NCBI GenBank assembly: GCA_027482225.1
Contig: JAIXWD010000007.1
Span: forward strand, 391,514 to 455,513
Direction of reading: 5' to 3'
DNA length: 64,000 nt
Origin: Bacteroidota bacterium
GTDB lineage: Bacteria > Bacteroidota > Bacteroidia > UKL13-3
Positions 1-8,527 of the stretch are shown here, one piece after another. The notes under the pieces are model-generated. The model did no database searches and was not told the origin of the DNA. It worked only from the letters and a program-made list of their open reading frames with translations. The first letter of the stretch is position 1. The number at the start of each line of letters is the position of its first letter. The position numbers were made by a program, and so were the translations under genes.

Positions 1-1
1 C

Positions 2-1378
2 AGAAAAACACAAATCAAAGTTAGAATTAATGAGCCTTTATTTGAGTACATAAATATTGGAAATTTGGAAACACATATTTGTGATAATTTTATCCTTCTA
101 TGTATAAATGAATATGCCATACAAAATCTCGACTATGCTAAAACCAAGCTTATAATACTTAAAAAAACAGATGAAACAACATACACTGAAATTAACCATA
201 TAGATAACTTTCAACAATACGAAGGTGATATCTATCAAATAAGCCCGAGCAGGATTCTGTTTTATAAAAACAATGATTATCACCCATTAGATGATTCCAT
301 TCCAACCATTACAAGTATTTATAATGTTGAATCAGGCACATTCGAGAAAAACCAGGTTGAAAATTTTGACGGGATTTATGTTACAAACCTTGTTGGACAA
401 TTAGTTGCAGCAAAAAATAAAACCATATATAGAGCATATCCTACAAAAAACATGGTTACTGTTTCTGATGAGTCACTAAATACAACAGATACCGTATTTG
501 TTCCTATCAGAAAGAACTACACCCAACTTTTTAACAAAATTGATTCGCTGAAACAAGTATATACATCAAAAAAAGAATTCATATACGCTTCCAAAAAAAT
601 TGACAAGTATATTGAAAGGATTGAAAGTATATATTTACTGAGTACCAATGAGCTTGGTATAATTATTAAACCTGAAAACGTTGATGACTTTGAAACGCGC
701 ATGCTACTTGTATATGACCTTACCAATAAAAAGTTCACTAACACGATCCAACTTCATTATGATTATTCAGGGAGCAAAAGAATCATTTCAGAGCCAAACT
801 TTACTTATAATGGCAATGCCTTACTTTTTAGCGAAGATATAAATGCTATAGTATATACCACAACTAACAATTACATTAAAAATGGCAAACTTAAAGGTAG
901 TAAAAATTATTTCATACATGTTATGAAATTTAATCAAGGAACATCACAAACAGAGCATCAAAAGATAAATTCACACCAACAATTTGCATCATATACAGAC
1001 TCCAACCTAACTCTATTTAGTCTTAAAGGAGACACCGCAAGCTTATCACAATTACTTGCGAATAAGAGTGCTATTTTGGTAAAGAATAAAAAAAACTGTT
1101 CCCCGTGTTTTAAAAAAGCCTACCAACTAATTAAGAAAAATTATAGCAATTATGATATATTCTATGTTTGTGAATATTCAGGCTTGCCACTTAATCATCT
1201 TATTGAAGAAAAAAACATTAAAAAGTCACTAAAAGTAAAAAATATTTATTACTTCAAAGCAGAGTATGAACAGAGCAAAGGATTACTAAATCTAAAAAAT
1301 ACACCTACCCCTTTTATATTAAGTTCAGATGATAAAACAATAAATTATGTGCCATTGGATTTAATAATGGAGGAGTGA
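2..1378 (+). CDS. 5'-truncated protein with C-terminal thioredoxin-like CxxC domain
   Basis: The reading frame is open back to base 2 with no stop, so the gene runs off the left edge. The TTG at 65 is an internal codon, not a credible start. Most of the visible protein (about 360 residues) is beta-rich and has no motif I can name; it may be a propeller-like sensor region. The last 90 residues begin with a hydrophobic strand and a CSPC motif (codons 1097-1108), then alternating strands and helices ending near a Thr-Pro pair, which suggests a thioredoxin fold. Such proteins are usually periplasmic in Bacteroidota, but the signal sequence is not visible here. The same pairing of a beta-rich part and a CxxC domain appears as two separate genes at 16227-17961. 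Function unknown. Confidence 0.6.
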   Translation, partial: RKTQIKVRINEPLFEYINIGNLETHICDNFILLCINEYAIQNLDYAKTKLIILKKTDETTYTEINHIDNFQQYEGDIYQISPSRILFYKNNDYHPLDDSIPTITSIYNVESGTFEKNQVENFDGIYVTNLVGQLVAAKNKTIYRAYPTKNMVTVSDESLNTTDTVFVPIRKNYTQLFNKIDSLKQVYTSKKEFIYASKKIDKYIERIESIYLLSTNELGIIIKPENVDDFETRMLLVYDLTNKKFTNTIQLHYDYSGSKRIISEPNFTYNGNALLFSEDINAIVYTTTNNYIKNGKLKGSKNYFIHVMKFNQGTSQTEHQKINSHQQFASYTDSNLTLFSLKGDTASLSQLLANKSAILVKNKKNCSPCFKKAYQLIKKNYSNYDIFYVCEYSGLPLNHLIEEKNIKKSLKVKNIYYFKAEYEQSKGLLNLKNTPTPFILSSDDKTINYVPLDLIMEE

Positions 1379-1484
1379 TTTTTTTTTAAAAAAATTGTGA
1401 TTAAAAAATATTAGTAAATAATTTTAAAAAGAATAAAACCAAAATAATGAATCGCGATAACTAACAAACTAAAACACAAAACAT

Positions 1485-2117
1485 ATGAAACATCTATCAA
1501 TCATTTTAATTTTTGTTGTAACAGGAGTTATGGCAAATGCACAAATCAAATACAACCAAGTTGGTCAATTAGGCGAATTTAAGTCTGATTGGGTGTTGGT
1601 TGAACTTGATAACAAACTCGGATTCATTGATGAAAACGGAGAAGAAATCGTTAAACCTATCTACAAAAAGATTGGCCAATTCGGTGAATTAAAATCGGAT
1701 TGGGCATTAGTAAATCAAGACAACAAACTTGGTTTTATTAATGACAAAGGAGAAGAAGTCATCAAACCAACGTATGATAAGATTGGTCAATTTGGTGAGT
1801 TTAAATCTGATTGGGCTCTAATAGAACTGGACAACAAACTGGGTTTTATTAATGACAAAGGAGAAGAAGTCATCAAACCAACGTATGATAAGATTGGTCA
1901 ATTTGGTGAGGTAAAATCTGATTGGGCTTTGGTGCAACTTGGCAACAAACTGGGTTTTATTAATGATAAAGGGGAAGAAGTGATTAAACCCAAGTATGAT
2001 AAAATTGGTCAATTTGGTGAGGTAAAATCTGAATGGGCTTCAGTAAAATTGAATGACAAAGTTGGCTTTATCAACGACAAAGGAAAAGAGATGATTAAAT
2101 CTAATCAAAAGCCATAA
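1485..2117 (+). CDS. Secreted WG-repeat protein
   Basis: This 210-residue protein starts with a signal peptide (hydrophobic to about residue 19, then NAQ) and consists almost entirely of five tandem repeats of 36-37 residues. Each repeat carries the pattern W-A-L-V-x-x-D-N-K-L-G-F-I-N-D-K-G, which is the WG (KWG) repeat family. These repeats are thought to form a beta fold used for binding at the cell surface or in the periplasm; no enzymatic residues are expected. The middle repeats are almost identical at DNA level, so unit number may change by recombination. The start ATG directly precedes a K-H charged stretch. No operon partner is evident, since the next gene is convergent. Confidence 0.85.
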   Translation: MKHLSIILIFVVTGVMANAQIKYNQVGQLGEFKSDWVLVELDNKLGFIDENGEEIVKPIYKKIGQFGELKSDWALVNQDNKLGFINDKGEEVIKPTYDKIGQFGEFKSDWALIELDNKLGFINDKGEEVIKPTYDKIGQFGEVKSDWALVQLGNKLGFINDKGEEVIKPKYDKIGQFGEVKSEWASVKLNDKVGFINDKGKEMIKSNQKP

Positions 2118-2155
2118 AGAGTCTACTTAAATAACTTATTATTTTGAATTAAATA

Positions 2156-3217
2156 TTAGAAATTTAAATTCAAAACCTCCCCCAAATCCCACCTTTTACT
2201 CACATCATAAACCAACTGCCCCTTACTTACCACTAATGGTGAAGGAATGTTGTTGGTATACAAACTGCCTGTGCCAAGACCATGTGGTACTTGTATATTC
2301 TTTGTTGCTGTCCACTGCGCTATGGCATTAAGGCCAATGTTACTTTCTAAGGCACTGGTGGCCCACCAACCTATGTTGTTATGTTGTGCAAGTTTTACCC
2401 AAGCATCACTATTTTTTAATCCGCCCAACAAAGTAGGTTTTAAAATAATATGTTGTGGTTTGATGTGTTGCAACAATTGCTGTCCATCAACTAAAACATC
2501 AATGCCAATTAACTCTTCATCTAATGCAATAGGTATAGGCGTTTTGGCACAAATTTCCTGCATGGCATCCCATTGTTTGGGTTTAATGGGTTGTTCTATA
2601 CTGTGTACCTCAAAGCGAGAAAGTTCTCTTAGTTTTTCTAAAGCATCATCCTTTAAAAAAGCACCATTAGCGTCTAACCTGATGGTAATTTTAAATGCAT
2701 TAAATTGCTTTCTAAAAGTTTCAAGCATGCGGCATTCATCATCAAAATCTAGTGCTCCAACTTTAAACTTAATGGTGTCAAAACCTTGCTCAGCCTTTTG
2801 AAGGGCTTCTTGCAACATGGTTTCTTTCTCGTTCATCCAAACCAAACCATTAATGGCTATTGGTTGTTGGCCGCTGTAAAACGGAGTATCAAACAATAAA
2901 AAATCTTCCTCGTGTTGTGCTGCTAAAAAAGCTGTTTCAAATGCAAATTGCACACTGGGGAAACCAGAAAAATCTAACATATTAAACGTGTAACCATTGG
3001 TAACTGCAGCACATAATTCGGTTAGTTTATTTTCTATTTGTGTAACATCATCTATACTTAAACCTGGCAATGGTGCGGCTTCACCCCAATAACTTTTGCG
3101 TACACTTTTACTTGTTAATACCACATAATACACTGAGTGCATATGCATGGTATTGCGCGATGTTTTAGCAGGCTTTACAAATTGTAATTGGTGTTTTATG
3201 AATGAGGCTGCAAACAT
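2156..3217 (-). CDS. menC: o-Succinylbenzoate synthase (enolase superfamily)
   Basis: A 353-residue enolase-superfamily enzyme. The catalytic and metal residues are all in place: the KxK pair at K150 and K152, metal ligands D182 (LDANG), E209 (SIEQP) and D233 (ALDEE), and K260 (ILKP). In the menaquinone pathway MenC dehydrates SHCHC to o-succinylbenzoate in the cytoplasm. The superfamily also contains dipeptide epimerases, so sequence alone does not fully settle the substrate. The assignment is supported because menA lies immediately upstream and the two genes share one base (TAATG), which implies translational coupling. Confidence 0.85.
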   Translation of the reverse strand: MFAASFIKHQLQFVKPAKTSRNTMHMHSVYYVVLTSKSVRKSYWGEAAPLPGLSIDDVTQIENKLTELCAAVTNGYTFNMLDFSGFPSVQFAFETAFLAAQHEEDFLLFDTPFYSGQQPIAINGLVWMNEKETMLQEALQKAEQGFDTIKFKVGALDFDDECRMLETFRKQFNAFKITIRLDANGAFLKDDALEKLRELSRFEVHSIEQPIKPKQWDAMQEICAKTPIPIALDEELIGIDVLVDGQQLLQHIKPQHIILKPTLLGGLKNSDAWVKLAQHNNIGWWATSALESNIGLNAIAQWTATKNIQVPHGLGTGSLYTNNIPSPLVVSKGQLVYDVSKRWDLGEVLNLNF

Positions 3218-4182
3218 TATTTAACAAAATTATATATGGTATTGCTTACAAAAATGCCCAAAGCCACTGTTTGTAAAACCACAAAAATAACCACCAACAA
3301 TAAAATTGATAAACTTAACTGCTTTAATAACGCATTATATTTTGGTGATGGGGCTAAATTTTGAACCTTAATACCTTGCATCATAATTGGAATAAATGCC
3401 AACAAACTTAAAAACTGTATCCAATGCAAAAGATTAACATAAATAAAAAACACAAGCGAAACAAAGGCTCCTATTATTAAAAACCAGTGATAAATGCGTG
3501 CATTGTTCAACCCGATTTTTACCACAATGGTATTTTTATTAGATGCTCGGTCGTTTTCTATATCACGAATATTGTTGGTGTTTAAAACCGCTGTACTGAG
3601 CAAACCAATAGCTGTTGCAGGCAAAACCATCCATTTATCAACGGGCCAATGCCATGTAAAATGGTTGTGTAAAATGTATACCCCCAACACAGCTACTAAA
3701 CCAAAAAACACGAATACAAAAACATCACCCAAACCACTATAACCATATGCCTTTTTGCCAACTGTATATTTTATAGCAGCAGCAATAGCCACTAAACCCA
3801 AGATAAAAAACAACAAAAAGGAAAAATTCATATTACCATCAGCAGCCACATACAATAAGCTTACACCACTCATTAAGGAAAGTGCCACAAAAAAAATTAT
3901 CATACGTAACATGGCTTTGGGGGTAATATTTCCACTTTGTAAGGCACGCATATTCCCTACCCTATTTTCGTTATCGGTTCCTTTGGTAAAGTCGCCATAA
4001 TCGTTGGCCAGGTTACTTAATATTTGTAAAAAAACAGCGGTGAGTAACGCCAAAATAGTAATTAATTTATGTGCCTCCACACCACTTAATTCAGCTAGTG
4101 CACTACCCATTAATATACCAGAAACAGCTAATGGCAGAGTGCGCAGTCGCATTGCACTAATCCATGTTTTAGTTAAATTCAT
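3217..4182 (-). CDS. menA: 1,4-Dihydroxy-2-naphthoate polyprenyltransferase
   Basis: A UbiA-family integral membrane prenyltransferase of about 321 residues with eight or nine hydrophobic segments. The first Asp-rich motif is NDYGDFTKGTD and the second is DIENDRASNKNT, which together bind the Mg-polyprenyl diphosphate. MenA attaches the isoprenoid tail to dihydroxynaphthoate at the inner membrane, the penultimate step of menaquinone synthesis. I chose the ATG at 4182 (MNLTKTW) because a longer frame would need a TTG at 4200. The stop codon overlaps the menC start by one base. hflX is divergent with a gap of only 70 bp, so the promoters of both genes must share that space. Confidence 0.9.
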   Translation of the reverse strand: MNLTKTWISAMRLRTLPLAVSGILMGSALAELSGVEAHKLITILALLTAVFLQILSNLANDYGDFTKGTDNENRVGNMRALQSGNITPKAMLRMIIFFVALSLMSGVSLLYVAADGNMNFSFLLFFILGLVAIAAAIKYTVGKKAYGYSGLGDVFVFVFFGLVAVLGVYILHNHFTWHWPVDKWMVLPATAIGLLSTAVLNTNNIRDIENDRASNKNTIVVKIGLNNARIYHWFLIIGAFVSLVFFIYVNLLHWIQFLSLLAFIPIMMQGIKVQNLAPSPKYNALLKQLSLSILLLVVIFVVLQTVALGIFVSNTIYNFVK

Positions 4183-4231
4183 ATTTAATTTAAGGCACAA
4201 AAGTAATTAATGAGGTGAATAAAACTTGTTG

Positions 4232-4239
4232 TATTTTTG
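4232..4239 (+). promoter_or_regulatory. Predicted -7 box of the hflX promoter
   Basis: TATTTTTG fits the Bacteroidota TAnnTTTG box and lies 13 bases before the hflX ATG, so the 5' UTR would be only a few bases long. No clear -33 TTTG partner is seen at the usual spacing. Confidence 0.5.
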
Positions 4240-4252
4240 CAAGTAACAACAC

Positions 4253-5437
4253 ATGGCAAAAGATACATTACACGAAACCCGCAAAAAACAAGAAACAGCC
4301 GTTTTAGTTGGCGTGGTAACTCAACAACAAAAAATAGAACAAGCTGAAGAATATTTAGATGAGTTGGCTTTTTTAACTTTAACTGCTGGAGCACGCGTGG
4401 TGAAACGTTTTTTACAACGCCTACCTAAGCCTCACTCTGGTACTTTTGTGGGCGAAGGAAAACTTCAAGAGATTGCAGATTTTGTAAACGAAAACGAAAT
4501 TGATATGGTGATATTTGATGATGAACTTAGTCCATCGCAAATACGCAACATAGAACATACCCTTAAATGTAAAATACTAGATAGAAGCAATTTAATTCTA
4601 GATATTTTTGCCACCAATGCACGCTCAGCTCAAGCAAAAATGCAAGTAGAGTTGGCTCAGGCACAATACTTATTGCCACGTTTAACGCGTATGTGGACCC
4701 ACTTAAGTAAACATGCAGGTGGAATTGGTACACGCGGACCAGGAGAAAGTGAAATTGAAACAGACAGACGCGTTATACGTGATACGATTGGTAAATATAA
4801 AGCCCGATTAAAAGATATTGAACAACAAGCCGAAACCCGCAGAAAAAATCGTGATGATAAAGTTAGGTTAACATTGGTAGGCTATACCAATGTGGGCAAA
4901 TCAAGCATACTAAACATGTTAAGTAAGAGCGATGTGCTTGCCGAAGACAAACTATTTGCAACTTTAGATAGTACGGTGCGTAAAGTGGTAATTGATGACA
5001 TTCCTTTTTTATTAACTGATACAGTTGGTTTTATTCGTAAGCTTCCTCATCAATTAATTGAGTGTTTTAAAAGCACCTTAGATGAAATAACGGAAGCCGA
5101 TGCATTGATACATGTTGTGGATGTTTCGCATCCTAATTTTGAAGACCAAATAGCAGTGGTGAATAAAACATTGGAAGAAATTAAAGCGCACAAAAAGCCA
5201 ATATTATTGGTGTTTAATAAAATTGATAAATTAAAAGAACCGCTTAGGTTACCTGATGAGATTGAAGAAGGCGAAGAAGATATACCATACATTGAGCGTT
5301 TAAAAAACACTTGGATGGCAAAAGAAAATGCACCCGCCATTTTTATTTCGGCTACACAAAAAACCAATGTGCAAGAACTTAAAGATGCCGTTATTGAATT
5401 GGTAAGAAAACACAACAAAGTGGGCTACTTTAAGTAA
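4253..5437 (+). CDS. hflX: Ribosome-associated GTPase HflX
   Basis: At 394 residues this matches full-length HflX. The N-terminal HflX domain (about 15-200) includes the Gly-rich linker near 156-166 and a helical coiled segment. The GTPase domain follows with a P-loop at G210-S217 (GYTNVGKS), a DTVGF G3 motif near 258 and NKID near 327. HflX binds the 50S subunit and can split stalled 70S ribosomes under stress. It is a single gene, divergent from menA, with a predicted TAnnTTTG box just upstream. The frame is intact and ends with a short lysine/tyrosine tail. Confidence 0.95.
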   Translation: MAKDTLHETRKKQETAVLVGVVTQQQKIEQAEEYLDELAFLTLTAGARVVKRFLQRLPKPHSGTFVGEGKLQEIADFVNENEIDMVIFDDELSPSQIRNIEHTLKCKILDRSNLILDIFATNARSAQAKMQVELAQAQYLLPRLTRMWTHLSKHAGGIGTRGPGESEIETDRRVIRDTIGKYKARLKDIEQQAETRRKNRDDKVRLTLVGYTNVGKSSILNMLSKSDVLAEDKLFATLDSTVRKVVIDDIPFLLTDTVGFIRKLPHQLIECFKSTLDEITEADALIHVVDVSHPNFEDQIAVVNKTLEEIKAHKKPILLVFNKIDKLKEPLRLPDEIEEGEEDIPYIERLKNTWMAKENAPAIFISATQKTNVQELKDAVIELVRKHNKVGYFK

Positions 5438-5583
5438 CATACTTTATTGATTAACAACATAGTGGTTATTGGGGATTTATTTTTAGGCTATTTTTTATTA
5501 AAAATATTAAAAATATTAAACATTCTGATAATCAGAAAAAAACCAAAACCTTTTTTGGCATTAGTTTAAGCAACATATTTTCA

Positions 5584-5591
5584 TATTTTTG
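5584..5591 (+). promoter_or_regulatory. Predicted -7 box of the parvulin gene
   Basis: TATTTTTG matches the TAnnTTTG consensus and lies 44 bases before the ATG of the isomerase gene. A TTTTTTG run lies about 25 bases further upstream, wider than the usual spacing to a -33 element. Confidence 0.45.
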
Positions 5592-5635
5592 CATCTCTTC
5601 AAAAATTTAGATTAACAACAAAACCTATATAACAA

Positions 5636-7648
5636 ATGAATAAACAAGCAGTAACACTAAGTGTATTAACATTAGTTACTTCATTTACATTTGCACAAAA
5701 GCCTATTAAAAAACAAGGCACTCCCGTTAAAGCTAACGTTCTAACAGCAACGGCAAAAAAAACTGATCCAATTGTATTTACCTATGGTGTAGACACTGTT
5801 TACAAGTCGGAGTTTGAGCGTTTATTATCAAAAAATCGGAACCAAAAAGAAACCCCTACAGAAGAAAGTGTTAGGGAGTACTTAGAGCTTTACCAAAATT
5901 TTAAAATGAAAGTTAAAGAAGCAAGAAACATGAATCTTGATACTTTCAGCAATTTTAAAAATGAATTGGCTGGTTACCGCAAACAATTGGCTAACCCCTA
6001 TTTAACTGATAAAAAAGCTTCAGAAAACTTAGTAAAAGAAGCTTATGAACATATGTTAACAGAGGTTAATGCAAGCCACATATTAATTACTTGTACCGAA
6101 AATGCAAAACCTGCTGATACATTAATAGCATACAACAAAGCACTTGAATTACGTAAGCGCTACCTTAAAGGTGAAAGTTTCGACTCAATAGCTGCAAAAA
6201 ATTCTGACGACCCTTCAGCAACTTCTAATTATGGTAATTTGGGTTGGTTTGCTGCTTTTGATATGATTTATCCTTTCGAGAAAATGGCATACAATACGCC
6301 AAAAGGACAAGTATCAATGCCTTTCCGTACACGCTTTGGATACCACGTTATTAAAGTAAACAACACACGTGCTGCCACTGGCGAAGTAAAAGTGCAACAC
6401 ATCATGCGCAGCACAGGTGCCAATGCAAGTGCAGAAACTGTTGCTGAACAAAAAATTATCATTGATAGTGTAGCCCTAGCATTAAATACTGGAAAAGTAA
6501 CTTTTGATGAAATGGTGACTAAGTATAGTATGGACGAAGGCAGTAAGCCAAATAAAGGCATCATGAACTGGATTTCGAGTAACAGCCGTTTCCCTGAAGA
6601 ATTTAAAGAAGTTGCTTTTAGTTTAGAAAAAGACCAAGTATCTAAAGTGTTTTCAACCACTTATGGTTTTCACATCATTAAATTAGTTGAAAGCCGTCCT
6701 GTGGCTACTTTTAAAGATTTAGAAGAAAGCTTAAAAACTAAAGTAGCTCGCGATAGCCGCGCAGAAAGCAGTAAAGCATCTGTATCGGCTCGCATTAAAC
6801 GCGAAAATAACTTTAAAGAAAATGCAGCTAATTTTAAAGCATTTGTTAATGCTTGCGATAGCAGTATTTTTATGGAAGGATATGTACTTGACGAGAAAAA
6901 ATTTGGCAAAAATGTATTGTTTAGTTTAGGCAAAAACAATTACACTGCTATTGATTTTGCTAACTACATTTTAAAAACTCACGATCATTTCGAACCAGGT
7001 CAATCGGTTTACATGATGTTGAATAACATATACAAACGCTTTGTTGATGATGAAGCATTGGCATTTGAAGAAGCTCAATTAGAAAACAAGTACGAAGATT
7101 TCCGCAACTTAATGCAAGAATATCATGATGGTATTTTGTTGTTTGATTTAACCGATAAGAAAGTATGGAATAAGGCTGTAATAGATACTGTAGGTTTAGA
7201 GCAGTTTTATGAAGCCAATAAAACCAAGTACATGTGGAAAGAGCGTGTTAAGTATTTAACTTATAGCTGTCTTGACGAAAAAACAAAAAAGGCTGCTATG
7301 AAAATGGCTGAAGCAGGTAAAAGCAGTGATGAGATAAAAGCCAAACTAAGCAAAAAAATGACTGGTGCAGTAGTAGTTACCGAGCAAAAAGCGGAACGTG
7401 GTGAAAGCAGCAACACTGATAAACTTTACGATAAAAAAGGTGTGGTTGATATTGCTAACGAAAACAACCAATACAAGTTTAATTTTGTTGTTGGCCTTGT
7501 TAACCCTGAGCCCAAAACGCTCAGAGAAGCAAAAGGTTTAGTTACCAGCGATTACCAAAACTTCCTAGAAAAAGAATGGATAAATGAGTTAAAAGCTAAA
7601 TATCCTGTAACAGTAAACGAAGAAACTGTGAAGTCGTTGTTTAAATAA
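5636..7648 (+). CDS. Periplasmic peptidylprolyl isomerase with two parvulin domains (SurA-like)
   Basis: A 670-residue exported protein. A signal peptide (to about residue 20, ending TFAQ) is followed by a SurA-N-like helical region and two consecutive PpiC/parvulin domains at about 135-240 and 245-355. Each domain contains the H-I-L/H-I-M strand and the GF-H-I-I-K-V/L signature (RFGYHVIKV and TYGFHIIKL). The remaining 300 residues form a long helical C-terminal part. By family it would be a chaperone and prolyl isomerase for outer-membrane protein folding. It is monocistronic, with a strong terminator just downstream. It could equally be called PpiC/PrsA-like, as the orthology to SurA is not exact. 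Confidence 0.85.
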   Translation: MNKQAVTLSVLTLVTSFTFAQKPIKKQGTPVKANVLTATAKKTDPIVFTYGVDTVYKSEFERLLSKNRNQKETPTEESVREYLELYQNFKMKVKEARNMNLDTFSNFKNELAGYRKQLANPYLTDKKASENLVKEAYEHMLTEVNASHILITCTENAKPADTLIAYNKALELRKRYLKGESFDSIAAKNSDDPSATSNYGNLGWFAAFDMIYPFEKMAYNTPKGQVSMPFRTRFGYHVIKVNNTRAATGEVKVQHIMRSTGANASAETVAEQKIIIDSVALALNTGKVTFDEMVTKYSMDEGSKPNKGIMNWISSNSRFPEEFKEVAFSLEKDQVSKVFSTTYGFHIIKLVESRPVATFKDLEESLKTKVARDSRAESSKASVSARIKRENNFKENAANFKAFVNACDSSIFMEGYVLDEKKFGKNVLFSLGKNNYTAIDFANYILKTHDHFEPGQSVYMMLNNIYKRFVDDEALAFEEAQLENKYEDFRNLMQEYHDGILLFDLTDKKVWNKAVIDTVGLEQFYEANKTKYMWKERVKYLTYSCLDEKTKKAAMKMAEAGKSSDEIKAKLSKKMTGAVVVTEQKAERGESSNTDKLYDKKGVVDIANENNQYKFNFVVGLVNPEPKTLREAKGLVTSDYQNFLEKEWINELKAKYPVTVNEETVKSLFK

Positions 7649-8062
7649 AACACACCACTTAATCATATTAAAACGGTCGCTCTAAAATAGAGTGGCCGTT
7701 TTTTTTATGCTTGGTTTAAAGTAAGATTCATTAAATAAATGAACACCTAATCTATTAAACATTATATTGCATACTAACCAATAAAAATGCCTAGCTGCAG
7801 GTGCACAAAACCATCAAACGTATTCCGCAGTATCATCATGGTTATTAAATTAAACAACCTTAAAGGTCTGAGGCTTGTTAAGCGTTAGACCATAAATAAC
7901 CGATTTAACCGTTTATACACGGATTATTTCGAAAATATCCGCTTAACTTATTGTTATACAGTGCAAGTCGCCACACCTTTGCCTCGTTGATTTTCAACAA
8001 AACAGTTATGCCTGCTTTAAACGTAGCAGGTAATTTTAAAAACCATTAATTATTTAACAGGT
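7649..8062. other. Intergenic region upstream of ssb (414 bp)
   Basis: Apart from the terminator at its left end this stretch holds no credible gene. It contains a hairpin-forming segment at about 7893-7928 (an AAATAACCG arm facing CGGATTATTT). Its inner part, TTAACCGTTTATA, resembles half of the 20-bp palindrome found in the repeats at 14628, 18487 and 21108. The ssb promoter is presumably between 7930 and 8060, but I see no clean TAnnTTTG box. Confidence 0.5.
7672..7706 (+). terminator. Rho-independent terminator after the parvulin gene
   Basis: A 12-bp stem with two G-T wobbles (arms 7672-7683 and 7689-7700) with a short A-rich loop, followed by a run of eight T. Confidence 0.85.
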
Positions 8063-8410
8063 ATGAACAACCTAAAAAACAGTGTGCGCCTAATTGGCCA
8101 CTTGGGACAAACCCCAGAAGTAAAAGATTTAAGTAACGGAAAAAAATTGGCTAAATTTTCAATGGCCATTAATGAGAGTTACAAAAACGAGGCTGGCGAG
8201 CGAGTTACCGACACGCAATGGCACAACATTACTGCTTGGGGCAAACAAGCTGAGCTGGTAAGTAAATTGCTTAAAAAAGGCAGCGAAGTAGCCATTGAAG
8301 GAAAATTAACCAACAACACCTACACCGATAAAGACGGTGTAAAGCGTTACAGCACAGAAATTGTGTTAAATGAGTTTACCATGGTTGGTGGTAAAAAAGA
8401 GCAAGCTTAA
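8063..8410 (+). CDS. ssb: Single-stranded DNA-binding protein, short form
   Basis: A 115-residue SSB made of a single OB fold. N-terminal NSVRLIGHLGQTPEV, central W-H-N-I-T-A-W-G-K-Q-A and the K-G-S-E-V-A-I-E-G-K-L strand are canonical. It binds ssDNA in replication, repair or recombination. Unlike housekeeping SSBs of 140-180 residues it stops right after the OB fold (GGKKEQA), so the acidic DDDIPF-like tail that recruits partner proteins is absent. It may therefore be a second, specialised SSB, with the main one elsewhere in the genome. It stands alone between two terminators. Confidence 0.9.
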   Translation: MNNLKNSVRLIGHLGQTPEVKDLSNGKKLAKFSMAINESYKNEAGERVTDTQWHNITAWGKQAELVSKLLKKGSEVAIEGKLTNNTYTDKDGVKRYSTEIVLNEFTMVGGKKEQA

Positions 8411-8415
8411 AGTTA

Positions 8416-8460
8416 AACCATCTGCCCATTGATGTAAATTTTTAGGCAGTGGTTTTTTTT
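8416..8460 (+). terminator. Terminator of ssb
   Basis: Arms AACCA-t-CTGCC (8416-8426) and GGCAGTGGTT (8445-8454) pair around an 18-base loop with one bulged base. A run of eight T follows. Confidence 0.75.
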
Positions 8461-8475
8461 AAAACCTTTAAACCA

Positions 8476-8509
8476 AAACGCGGCCGCACCTATAGGTGCG
8501 GCCGCGTTT
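8476..8509. terminator. Perfect 34-bp GC-rich palindrome, likely bidirectional terminator
   Basis: The two 17-base halves are exact reverse complements. The GC-rich core contains GCGGCCGC in each arm and is flanked by A and T runs. It sits between the convergent 3' ends of ssb and the DUF6588-like gene, so it can terminate transcription from both sides. Confidence 0.75.
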
Positions 8510-8527
8510 GTATTGTATAAAATTATA

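Noticed and set aside
65..67. TTG as the start of the first gene
   Set aside because: The frame is open to base 2 without a stop and the coding pattern continues, so the gene is truncated by the window edge.
2247..2801. 184-codon plus-strand frame inside menC
   Set aside because: It is the antisense shadow of a conserved enzyme with all catalytic residues in place.
8476..8509. Vector or linker contamination because of NotI-type sites
   Set aside because: The palindrome fits naturally between two convergent genes with flanking A/T runs and no vector sequence.
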